A stretch of 64,000 bases of DNA from Zopfochytrium polystomum (lineage: Eukaryota > Chytridiomycota > Chytridiomycetes > Chytridiales > Chytridiaceae). The notes beneath the pieces were generated by a model. That model had not been told where the DNA came from. It saw only the letters and a list, made by a program, of their open reading frames with translations, and did no database searches. The stretch is taken from NCBI GenBank assembly GCA_025765615.1, contig JAIVFJ010000003.1, positions 558,001 to 622,000 on the forward strand. Direction: 5' to 3'. The position numbers and the translations under genes were made by a program. Numbering within the stretch: position 1 is the stretch's first letter; each line of letters starts with the position of its first letter. Shown here one piece after another: positions 22,192 to 32,800 of the stretch.

Positions 22192-24200
22192 AGGGGGTGG
22201 AGGGGGTGTGCCCGCCGCCGCGCTCTTGGACGCGCCGCTGCCTCCACCGCCTGCGGCAGCGCCGGGGCAAGCAGCAATCCCCGCACCCGTCCCTGTGGCG
22301 TCGCCTGCCGCGTCGCCCGCGGTGTCGCCCGCGCTGCCCCCGGTGCTGCCGACGTCGGCGGACGTCCCTGCGGCGTCGGCAAAGGCGGCAGGAGAAGTCG
22401 GCAGGTGTAGGCGTGTGCGTGTGCGTGCGCGTGCGCGTGTTTCACATGCGGAAAAGGAAAAGCGAGGTGGGCTTTATTGTTGGAAACGACCGATTCTCAT
22501 AGTAGGGAGGTTTTGTTTTGGTTGAGGAGTTTTAGTGGATGGTTGGAGGGAAAGAAAAACGGGTACGGAAGGGCTGATGAGATCATGTGCGTACTTTTCT
22601 TTTTTTTTTTTTTTTTTTTTTTGCTGTTTCTTTTTTTTTTCTGATGCTCCTCTTTTAAGTCCTCTTTCTCTTTGTTCACCCAGCTGTTAAGGACGTCGTT
22701 CGGCTGTTACCCCCGCCCCCCGATTTCCATGGAAGAACCCTGCCCCCTTCTCACTTGTTCATTACGCCTGCTTCTCTTCTCACTAAGACACTTTCTACCC
22801 CCGGCCGCAGCCCTACCGTCGACGACAGACAAACTCACCTCTCGCCCTCCTGTTTTACTTGCTTTTTTTTTCAGGTTCCTTTTTCCTCTTTCTCTCTTCT
22901 CTTTTTCTTTTTTTTTTTTTTTTTTTTTTTGTTTTCGTTTCCTTTCCTCTGTGCTTGATTCCCCTACTCTCTCCCCAAACCCACCCACTCTCCGCCCAAA
23001 CCTACCCCCAATCACATTGGAGCAAAGCCGGGGCTGGAGACGGGAGGTGCGGTGGACGAGAAACCCATACGTGTGTGTTAATGAGTTTCTGCTTCTTTTT
23101 TTTTTTTTTTTTTTTTTTTGTGGAAACGAAATGAAACCCCCCCAACGACTTTTATTACTCGAGAATTTGTTGCAGGCGGAAAGTAGGGAAGAATTCCTTG
23201 ATCTGTGACAGAAAAAGCAAGGTGCCGTCCGCAGAGTCGACTTTCTTTCAAGCGGGGACTGCTCGCTTAAGTACCCCGCTTCCCAGGCTGCGCTGCTCAT
23301 CAAAAAAGGTTGAAGGGTGCCAGAGCAGGCTGCCTTGCACAGAGTAGGCCCCTATTTCTTTGTATTGTCGAAGTATGAACGCGCGCGCGTACGCGTGCGT
23401 TTGGCCAGAGATGGATTTTGAAGAAACCTCCCCAGTTTGTATCTAAAGGCTGTTGGGAGGCGCGGGGCGAATGCTGTTCTGTTTGGTGGGCAATTTGCTG
23501 GGCGGCATTTCTGGTGAGCCAATTGAGCGTAACAGAAGCAGGACAAATCCACACACACACACACACACACACAAACACTCATGAGCGCCTCACACTACCC
23601 TCGGACAGGGGGGAGGGAAGGGGGGGAATACTTACCGGAGCCCGCTGCCCTCAGGTGGGAACGGCTGGAAAAAGTGTAAAACCTGAAATTGGAACCTCGA
23701 TTAGTTCGCCCCGCGCGTCATACCCTCCCCCGACACTGGACACCCAGCACCACCAGCCGCACATCCCTGGCGGCCCGTTGGTGCGAGCGCTCCCAACGGA
23801 TGCCGCGTGTGTCCCTGCAAGGTTGCGACCGGCCGGCCGGCGAGGGACCAGAGGAGAGGACTTTGAGGAAGGAGGCGACCACCACCAAACGATGACGGCG
23901 GTGGGAGCGTGTATGTTGAGAATGCTGGGGCAGCTGGGCTAGTTTGTGGGCGGTCAGGAAGAAAGGAGCATGCTGAAGCCAATAATGGAGTCGGGCAAGC
24001 GGGGGGCCAGCGGGCGTGGCGGAAGCCTTGTCCTTGGGTTGGGTCAAAGAGGCGGCTCCTTCGTCGCATCGTCGGACTGAAAAGCTTCCAATTTAGAGGG
24101 AAAACACCGCAGCGAATAGCTCCATAAAAAGGACGAGTATTTCTGGACAGAATTCTCTAGCTTGAATCATTGGAAAATGTGGGTGCTATTGTGTGAGGGA
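22192..24200. other. Intergenic with long T-runs and (CA)n, no gene seen
   Basis: Contains four long T tracts (about 22598-22622, 22630-22640, 22908-22930 and 23096-23119) and a (CA)n run at about 23551-23572. Open frames here are mostly poly-Phe/Lys from these runs. No conserved domain recognised. Confidence 0.45.
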
Positions 24201-24204
24201 GCCG

Positions 24205-25085
24205 AGTAGAGAAAATAGACTAATTTTCAGTGAGAACCCGCGACGCGGCTGCGATGAGGCGACCGTTTGTCTTATGGAGACGAAAAGATCCTATCAGTGC
24301 AACGAGCGGTGGCAACACTGTAATCCCTTCCGGGGGAGCTCGCCGTTGCTGTAGGATCTCCTCCCGCGCCTTGTGGGTTCACAGGCTCTGGGTCTGCTTC
24401 CCAATGTTGAGGATCGCCCCCTTCCGCAAACAGAAGTCTCGTGTGGACCAGCCTCCTGCGTCGCAAGGCGCAGCACTGAGACGGGTCTTGAATAGCTGCC
24501 GCACCGCCCGAGGCTGGACAACAGAGCAGGGAAAAGGCACAGCACGGGACGGTCTGGGGACTCGTCGGTCCGAGTTGGGCGCCAGATGTTCCTCCACCCG
24601 GGTTGAGGGACCAGCAACTCCTCTTTTTTATTGGGTTTTGGGTTATTCTTTTTTCCCAAGAGTTGCGACCAGCTGAAGGGACCACACAGTTGAAAAGCGC
24701 CATCCTTCGCCACACTGGAAATCGGGAGGTCATCGTTTGCAAACCCCTCTGGTAGACATTGTGGATGGTCGCCGTGTTACAAGCCAGTCAGTCCAGTTGG
24801 GCTGAATCACTTGGAGGAGAAATGCGATACCATCCCAATCGGTTCGTGCATCAGCGACGAAACCTGACCGAGATCGTGCCTCTGATTTTGAGAAGGATGA
24901 CCAAGCATGGCCACTGTTTCACGCGATTCCGCGCCTGACCCCCAAGGATCGCGTTGAACCCGGATGGGTAGTACGCCCGCGATCTCAATCCGGGAAGACC
25001 CAGGTTCGAGGGCGATGATGGCACCCCGGTCCTTCGGGCCGGGATCGCGGGGACCGCAAGCGGTGTTCATCTTTGCGATGAGAAC
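24205..25085 (+). repeat. Dispersed repeat, copy B (inverted relative to copy A at 7.6-8.4 kb)
   Basis: The first 400 bases (24234-24620) are nearly identical to the reverse complement of 8040-8440. The part from 24780 to 25050 is a looser match to 7660-7800 but has extra sequence, including a tRNA-like patch at about 24950-25010. Neither copy has a continuous recognisable protein. The near-identity over the first part suggests recent movement, conversion or selection. Confidence 0.75.
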
Positions 25086-25734
25086 AGGGCTTGCTCGTTG
25101 GCAAACTCTCATTGCGTGAATGCCCTGAATACGCGACAAACCCCGCTTGCTCGATCGCTAGTCATTGCTTGTTTGGAGCAACTACCACGACCATGCGTGC
25201 AGCCTCGCCGAACAACGGGCTTTGCGTGCCTTGCATGCCGCCACACGCCAAAAGCTGTTCTCGACTGCCTTGCGCCATCCCAAATCAGCCTTCCCATTTT
25301 TCGTGCCACGGCATCATCGTTGCCCCTCTTGCGCGATTTTCGCTCTTTTCCAACAACCATATCGCCGACACGATGAACTTGCTGCTGCCGAAATCAGCCA
25401 CACAAGTGGTTGGGGAGTGGCTGTCGGTCAGACCGTTGCCGCCACGATATCAGGATATGTGAGCGACGGGCACGTACCACGCGCCAGCCACACACGATGC
25501 CCAGCCACCGGAGGGTGTGTGGAACGACAAAAAGCGTGTGGGCACGTGCATTGGTTGAATTGCGGCTTGTTGTTTTCCCGTTCTGTTCTCTCGCTCTTGT
25601 GCTTCTGGAACTCGGTCCAACAACGCCATCGATACCCGTCCCGCGATCTCGTTCGTTCGTTCGTTCGTTTGTTGCCAACGCGACACGCCCGGACGACTGC
25701 GACGACCTCTACTCTCTCTCTTTCTCTCCCTCTG

Positions 25735-25789
<55 letters not shown>

Positions 25790-25995
25790 CCGTCTCTGTC
25801 TACTCTCCCCCTCACCACCGCCAATCCAGCACCACACTCGGCGCGGAACTAAAACGGCCCGACCAGCTTCCGACCACCCACACTCAAACGCCCTCGCACA
25901 CACAACGCAGTTGCTGCCAACGGCCGCCACGCTGCCAGATCCCCCCCCTCTCCTCCTCCTCGAAACGACTAGCTCCAGCGAGGTCTCCCTCAATC
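25086..25995. other. Intergenic with (CA)n microsatellite at 25736-25790
   Basis: Between the repeat and the next gene. A (CA)n array of about 25 units lies 200 bases before the ATG. Short open frames in 25090-25470 resemble no family I know. Confidence 0.5.
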
Positions 25996-27309
25996 ATGCC
26001 CGGTGTAAGTGACCTCCCCCCGCCCAACCCCAACCCCACCCAAGAAGAGAGGGACGATCGATGACCAAATCGTGCGATCCGCGACCGACACTTCGTGGGC
26101 CCCGCCTCCACTCGTCCGTCTGTCCTTGCCACTTCCACGCCCTAACCCCCCCCCTCCGATCGTCCAGGTCGAAACATCTTCGCCCACCGCAAACTGCCCG
26201 CTCCCGTACTCGACGACGGTCCTGATCGATCTGTCCGCGGCGGTCGTGTCGGCCGCGTCCGTCGCTCCCGTTATCAGCATCGTCGACAAAGCCATCTTTG
26301 CCAACGCCTCGGGCCGCGAAAAGATGGGCGCCTGCCTGCGCAACGGGTTCGCCCTGCTCCTCACCCGCCCGTGGCAGTTTGTCAAGCAGCCGAGCTTCCT
26401 GTTGATCTGGGGCGTCTACTCGGGGACGTGTGAGTGGCTGTCGCGCGGGTTCTTCTGTGTGTGCGAGAATTTTGCCGCGTGATCATCAGCCCGGCCCGGA
26501 TTTTGAATGTTTCGGCCTTGCCTCGCTGCGTCTTTCCCATTGCTAATAATCGCTTTCCCTCGGCAGACATTGTCGCCAACTCGGTCGAAACGTTCTGCAA
26601 CTACACCTCGCGCCCGTGGTTCTACCCCAAATTCATCGCTTCCAGCTTCGCCAACGTCTCCCTCTCCGTCGCCAAAGACCTCTACTTCACCCGCGCGTTC
26701 GCCAAACTCGCGGCACCCACAGCCTCCGGACCCACCGCCGCCGGCGCCGCCACCGCAGTCGCCATGCGGCCCGTCCCCTTCCGCAGCTACTCCCTCTACA
26801 CCCTCCGCGACACCCTCACAATCTTCGCCGGCTTCAACCTGCCGCCGCTCGTCGCCGCCGCCCTCTCCACCCCGTCCTCCGCCTCCCCCAACGCCCCGCC
26901 CCCCCCGCTCTCCCCTGCCGCCGCCGCCGTCGTCGCCCAGCTCGTCTGCCCCGTCGCAGTTCAGTTCGTCTCCACGCCTCTTCACCTTGTCGGCATGGAC
27001 CTCTACAATAGGCCTACCGTCGCCACCGCGAAGGGCGACCCCTCCCGCGCCGCATTTGTCGCAAAGGAGTACCTCCGAACCGCCGCCGCTAGGTGCGCAC
27101 GCATCTTCCCGGCGTACGGCGTCGGCGGCGTGTTGAACACTTGGTGCAGAAAGTCGGCTGTCGGCGCCGCTGTCCGGAGACAAGGAGACGCCGTTGGTGG
27201 AGCGCACGCGCAGCCTGCGCAGCCGGCGCAGGCGAGGAGCGCGTTTGCTGCGGGCGGGAGGCAGGAGCCGGCCGGCGCGGGGTGGAGTGGCGGCCGCGTG
27301 CCGCAGTGA
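25996..27309 (+). CDS. Conserved fungal multi-span membrane protein, probably mitochondrial
   Basis: Three exons, 25996-26004 (Met-Pro-Gly only), 26168-26429 and 26567-27309, give 337 residues with no frame break. The introns are GTAAGT...TCCAG and GTGAGT...GGCAG, the second with a TGCTAAT branch site. The order of conserved-looking blocks is TTVLIDLSAAVVSA, APVISIVDKAI, LTRPWQFV, WGVYSGTYIVANSVET, LYFTRAFAK, RPVPFRSYSLYTLRDTLTIFAGFNLPP, and VQFVSTPLHLVGMDLYNRP, then FPAYGVGGVLNTWCRKSA. I recall a family of fungal membrane proteins, distantly like mitochondrial carriers, with the same RD-TIFA-FNLPP and STPLHLLGLDLYNRP blocks, but its biochemical role is not known to me. The C-terminal 40 residues are Ala/Gly-rich and may be extra. 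Confidence 0.75.
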
Positions 27310-28198
27310 GGTAGACTGTGATGGAGAGAACCTTTCTTTTTTCCTTGACTTCCTGGTCATCCTATCCTTTTTCCTGTTTATTGGGTCATCGCATTGGGGG
27401 GTTTTAGTTTGGTTGTTTGTTGTGTTGCATGCTGTGGTTGGTTTACGGCGTATCGCTGGCGCCTTTTTTTTTTTCTTTCGATCTTTACCCCTCCTCACCC
27501 CCCCATTCGGTTTTCTTTGGATTCCTGATGCTTTGGCCCGAAACCACTCACACTCCAATCGTCGAGCGGTACTGCAGCCTCACCCCTTCCTTGCCTCGAT
27601 CAACTTCCCTTTCCATTCCATCCCCTCTCTTCCATATAAGGAGGAAACCAGGAACCATTTGGCACAAGAAGAGAAAGAGAGAGAACGTGAAGCAAGAAAG
27701 GCGGAGGTCCTGAGGGGGGGCAACCCTTTGCGTTCCTTGATATTTTCACTTGGTATCCTTCGCCTCCTCGTTCATCCCTTGTCTTTCCTCTCCCGCCACG
27801 AGCACCTCATACCCAAGGAAATTGGGAAACCCGCCCAAGGGAATTTCAAAATTTTTACTCTTCAGTCCTTTGCTGCCGCCCTAGAACCGGTTACAGGTCG
27901 ATTACAATCACAAGAGAGGATTATCGCAGCAGCACAATTGGCGAGGATCGGCGCTACCTGGAGATTGGTGGGAAACTCGTGATGATCGGAATGGGCGCGA
28001 GATTTTGGTTTCAAATCATCTGCGTTTTCGTGTGTGTGGTGTTCCGTAGTACGAGGGACGGGTCCAACGCACTTATGGTGACATGTGCTGGTGGCTGTTC
28101 GACTGCCATTCCATTCCGCCCCTGGAAAGAGGGCTGGATTGATGAAAGGAGGTGCGGGAGAGTCCCGTCACTTTCTCAACCGGTTGCGATGAAAGCGG
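27310..28198. other. Intergenic, no gene seen
   Basis: Probable 3' untranslated region of the membrane-protein gene, T-rich and C-rich at first, then anonymous sequence. No RNA gene or domain recognised. Confidence 0.4.
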
Positions 28199-29108
28199 TC
28201 ACTTGCAGAAATACTCCACTTTGAACGCTCGAGGAATTTTAAGCAAAGAAGTGGTGAGTTTGGTGGATGGAGACTGCGGCGCCGAACGAACTATCGTCGA
28301 TTTCATTCCCGTGATGAACTTGCGTGTAGCGCTTCGAATTACCTTTGGATAATGCGCAGCTTCTCGCATAGTCTGGTTCAAATAAAAGGAAAACCAGATT
28401 ATACGTATTGGCGACGGCGAGACAGATGTTGAGGGCGATAAGCGCCACCAGTACTTTCGGCTATGAAAGCTGCCACGGAGCTCTCTATACTGATATGCGA
28501 TGGCAAGGTCGAGAGGTGTCCCCGCTTCCTCTGAGCCGTATTTAGCGAGGCTTGCCAGCTTTCCAATGATCTTCGTTAAACCTGAAGAGTCTTGTCGTAT
28601 TAGGTGAGCGGATCCATTTCTGACTCGAAACCGATTGCAGAGTCGTCAGGAAAGCCAATCGCGATAAAGTCGACGACAGAAACTGATAGTACTGGCTTGT
28701 CATCACGATTAGCCGAGCGACAGGAGATCACTCGTGTCTGAAATGGCCTCACCGGCCACGTCGCCCTCAGTCGCCCGCTTCCACCGCTTCGGATCGCCCG
28801 ACGTGCACGTGGCATAGCCGTCCGATGCTGATCCCGATGTGGACGTTGAGAACGTCCGGGCTGTCTTCGCGGCCCGATCGAAATGCCTCCAGGAGTTCCA
28901 GACAGCATAGAAACGACTGCAAAATGCGGTCCTCTTTTCGACGTGTCCCAAGTCACTTGAATGCAGTCCGTTGTTTTCTTGTCTCACCTGAAATATCAAT
29001 CACAGCGGCCACGCCCTCCTTGTCGACCTCTTTGAACGGAACTTCTCTTCGAGTCGCGTCTTGGCTGCACACGAGGGAGAAATTTGTGCATGTTTTTCGG
29101 TGAATTCA
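28199..29108 (-). pseudogene. Fragment of a class III adenylyl cyclase (soluble-cyclase type)
   Basis: Reading the minus strand from 29108, the frame gives EVDKEGVAAVIDISG, the start of a class III cyclase domain (xVxxxxDISGxT), cut by a possible GTGAGA donor at about 28988. From about 28940 it resumes as ILQSFLCCLELLEAF and LNVHIGISIGRLCHVHVG, then, after one extra base, DPKRWKRATEGDVAGEAISDTSDLL. This is the second half of the domain in soluble-type cyclases (HIGIxxG, VG, GD, S). The middle, which should hold the second metal-binding aspartate (GDA), is missing, and stops follow. Further along, about 28560-28200, a frame with YGSEEAGTPLDLAIAYQYREL is weakly TPR- or ankyrin-like. I infer a decayed copy of a larger cyclase gene; an annotated exon structure could not be built. 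Confidence 0.5.
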
Positions 29109-29189
29109 AAAAAAAAAAAAAAAAAGACAAAGAAAAAGAAAAAACATCAAAAATGGCCTTTCGTAAGTGAACGTAACCGCGATGGTCCA

Positions 29190-29320
29190 AGCCAAACAAA
29201 GCAAACAGAGCAAAACAACAAGCAACCACCTGGCGAAATATAATATTTACTCAAAAATCCTGACGTGGGCAACGAGCGCGGCGACAATGGCGACGACAGT
29301 CCTGCCAGCGCCGGCCCCAT
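29190..29320 (+). repeat. Inverted repeat copy on the left of the ABC transporter gene
   Basis: The segment with AAACAACAAGCAACC...CTGGCGAAATATAATATTTACTC...GCGACGAC matches the reverse complement of about 36150-36300, with identical core AATATTTACTC and CGAGCGCGGCGAC. Identity looks like 80-90 percent by eye over about 110 bases. The pair brackets the ABCC gene in inverted orientation. Confidence 0.6.
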
Positions 29321-29811
29321 TGCCGGCCGCGTGTGGCGACACACAAACACTCCTGCCCATCGTCCATCTCCCCTACCGGCTTCCACAACTCGCCCGCACC
29401 TCGTACGCTGTCGCACGACAGGAACGCTGCCTGTGCCTTGACCCGCCTCAATCTTCTGGTAAGGCAGCACGGGGGTGCCCGACCAGTCGCCCTGGCCAGC
29501 CAACAGCCATGGCCAGCCAGGAGATTGAGCTTTCCATCAGTCATGACAAACCGTGAGCCAAGTAGACCAGAAAGTGCAGATTCGCGATATTCATATTCGA
29601 ATTTGCGCCACTGGAAGTAATCAACTGGCTCTGCAAAGTGCATTGGTTTGCCTTCACCAGTGCTATTATTCAAAACATACTGGAACAAAATCGACCAAGA
29701 ATTCACTCGCATTATCGTGTGGGCTCTTTTCTAGTGCGCTTCTACCAATTACTTCAAGTAGAGGGTAAGTCACCGAAATGTCCCCCAAATAAGACAAACT
29801 GGACAGCATCA
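29321..29811. other. Upstream region of the ABC transporter gene
   Basis: No gene recognised. A short block near 29350-29390 (CCCATCGTCCATC...CGGCTTCCAC) also occurs in the same orientation near 36350-36390. The transporter promoter should lie here. Confidence 0.4.
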
Positions 29812-32800
29812 ATGGCCGCCGACCCCGACGCCCTCGACGAAGTGGTCGCCGCCATCACCTTCCCTCTCGCCTCTCGCCCAGCCCCTCGCCGCCATCTGCC
29901 TCGCCACCCTCCTCTCCGCCGCCTTTGCGTCGTCGTTTTCGTCACCCTCGTCTTCGTCCTTGTCGTGGTGGACAGCATTCGCAAAGCCACCGTCCAACAC
30001 CCTCCTCGATGCGCTCGCCGCCTCTCTGCGCCGAATTTCGCCGCCGCGAGGATGACGAGTCGGCGCCCGCTGATCTCGGTAACGCACTCGAATTCGCCAA
30101 TGTGGAACGCGGAGGACGACGTCGACGACGACGACGCCTTTAGCGACGGCCTCTGGTCTCGTGCTTGATGAGAGGGCTCCCTTGCCTGCAGGCTTCGATG
30201 TTGCCTTCCCCCGCCCGCTCGCGGCCGCCGGCATCTGCTTATTTGCCGCCCGCATCTCCGCCTTGGCCTACGCAGCTGCCAGCGGCTGCGCTCCTGCTGT
30301 TGCGGATCGGAATCACCCATGGGCCGTAGTTGGCTCTGGCCTCGCGTGGGCGAGTGTACATTATTCTTCTATGTCTGTCACTCATCCATTTTCTTTTATA
30401 CATCCTAGACCCTTGGCCTCGTCGCGTACTCCGCTTTCACCCCTGCCGAGGACCACGTCCATCTCTCGGGCGTGCCGCCTCACGTTCCGGCGCTGGTTCT
30501 GCTGTTCCTCGCTACCGTCTTTGGCACTCTATCAGGCGTCGTCGCGGCACCGATCGTCTCCGGCACCAGTCTCTTGATAGTCCTTGCTGATGTAGCAGCC
30601 ACGTCGTCTCTCTTGGGATTGGTCGCCTACCAATCGTCCGTAATTAGTGACCATAGTCGGGGCCGCTCGCGATGCCTACTACACGTCAAAAAAGCTGCCA
30701 ATCCCGTCGCGCGAGCCGTCTTGCAATGTTTTCTGCTACTTCTACTTCGCGTGGATGAACCCCATGATGCGCCAGGGCCAGAGAAAGCATTTGGCGCTGG
30801 AGGACGTATGGGACCTGGCCGAAAGTGAAAAGGCCGTTACCGCCGTCGCTAACTTTCAAAAGTGGAAGAGTTCCTCCCACCACCTTGGCCTGGTCTTGCT
30901 CATGTCTCAGTGGCGGTCTTTCCTGTACAGCAGCGCCATGTCCATCACCTCGACCCTGATGCAGGTCGCCGGTCCGTTCTTTTTGTACATGTGAGATCTA
31001 TTACACTTCAATATCTGGTGCGACCGAGTATTTCTGAAAAAGGCTGCCGAACATAACAGAATTGTCGGCTCAATTATGGATCCTGCGAACAGCTCTTCGA
31101 TGATCCTGTACGTCTCCGTCTGCTGCCTTCCATTGACTGTATTTGTGAAGGGCCTGCTTGACGGTCAAACTTGGCACGAAGGCGTTAAAATTGGCGTCCG
31201 TTTGAAAGCTGTCGTTGTGAACGAAGTCTACGTGAAGAGTCTGCGGCGTGCGGTTACCGTTTCGGCTGCTGCCAACAAAGCGTCCAGTGACTTGTCCATC
31301 AAAGGTGGATCCTTCAGTGCTGCGAAATCGCACGATGAAAGCAAAACCAAAGGCGACGACAAAGAGGAAAACGATGCCACCGTTGGGAGAATCGTCACTT
31401 TGATGAGCTTGGATGCGGAAAAGATCAAGGAATCGCTGCCTTACGTTGTTGACCTCCTGTCCTCCCCCGTCCAAATCATCGTGTCAATCCTCGCGCTACT
31501 CCAAGTCATTGGCTGGCCTGCCCTTGCTGGCCTCACTGTCATGCTTACGACCTTCCCTGCGACGTACTATTTGTCGGAGTGGGCGAACCGTGTGTTTGGG
31601 AGGCTCATGGACGCCACCGATCGCAGGACGAATATCGTGAATGATTCACTGCAAGGCATTCGCATAATCAAGGTGCGTAGCGCGGGGTCCCCTATTTTTG
31701 AAGGTCATTTCTTTTTAACTCGCCCGTTTTGAATTATTATCGCAGTACTTTGCATGGGAGCGGAGCTTTCTGGAAAAGATTGACGAGGCCCGAGACAAAG
31801 AAATGCGATGCCTGATCGACTTCTACCTGCAAGGAGCTACTGCCACGTTTGCGTGGCTCTTCACCCCTATCCTTGTGGCTTTTTTCACCCTTTTGACTAT
31901 CACTGAGGTCGCTGGTCGCCAGCTTGATGCAAGGATGGTATGTCAATCACCCGCGTTCCCTGATAGCAAATTGTGACCAAAATCCCCATTGTACAGGCGT
32001 TTACATGTATTTCCCTTTTCTACAATCTCCGCTTTCCTATGGCTATACTGCCCATGATGATTGCCGAAGTATTCCAGCTCAAAGTTGCGTTCACCCGTAT
32101 CTCTCACTTTCTGAAGCAGGACGAGCTGGAAAAGTACTCTGTACAGCCCGAAGAAGTTCCTCTGGAGGCGCCAACCGTTGGTGTACGGAGCGGCACGTTT
32201 CAGTGGTTCACTGAAGAAGCCGAGGCAACACCGACAGCCGACGCCTCAACCGCTCTCGCCCCGTCGGAACAAACTACGCTCTTGAACCGCATGTCGAGCA
32301 AGGCGACTGTAGCCTCGTTCACCCTCCGCAACGTTAGCCTCACGTTTCCTGTCGGCGGCCTCACCGCCATATGCGGACCCACCGGAGCTGGAAAGTCTTC
32401 ACTCATTCAAGCACTGCTCGGCGAAATGAAGCGGCTGTCTGGGCGTGCATATCTTCCGGACCCCCGAAATCCAGTGGTGATCCCTGGCACGAACTTGACG
32501 ACTGGTATTGCCTACGTCAGCCAGACATCTTGGCTGCAGAATTCGACAATCCGCGACAATATCCTATTCGGAGAGGCGTATGATACTCTTCGATACACGC
32601 GTGTTATCAATGCTTGTGCGCTTACTGAAGACTTGTCCACCCTCGAGGTTTGTTTGACATTAACTTTCACAATCTTTTTATTTATTCGGATTGTTGGGGA
32701 TTGCGTTCTCTGACAAAACTCTGATCTTTCACTCAGGCTGGAGACTTGACCGAAATTGGTGAAATGGGCATCAACCTCAGTGGAGGGCAGAAAGCAGCGC

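Noticed and set aside
22598..23119. Poly-Phe/poly-Lys frames in long T-runs
   Set aside because: They are homopolymer artefacts in intergenic DNA without starts, domains or splice context.
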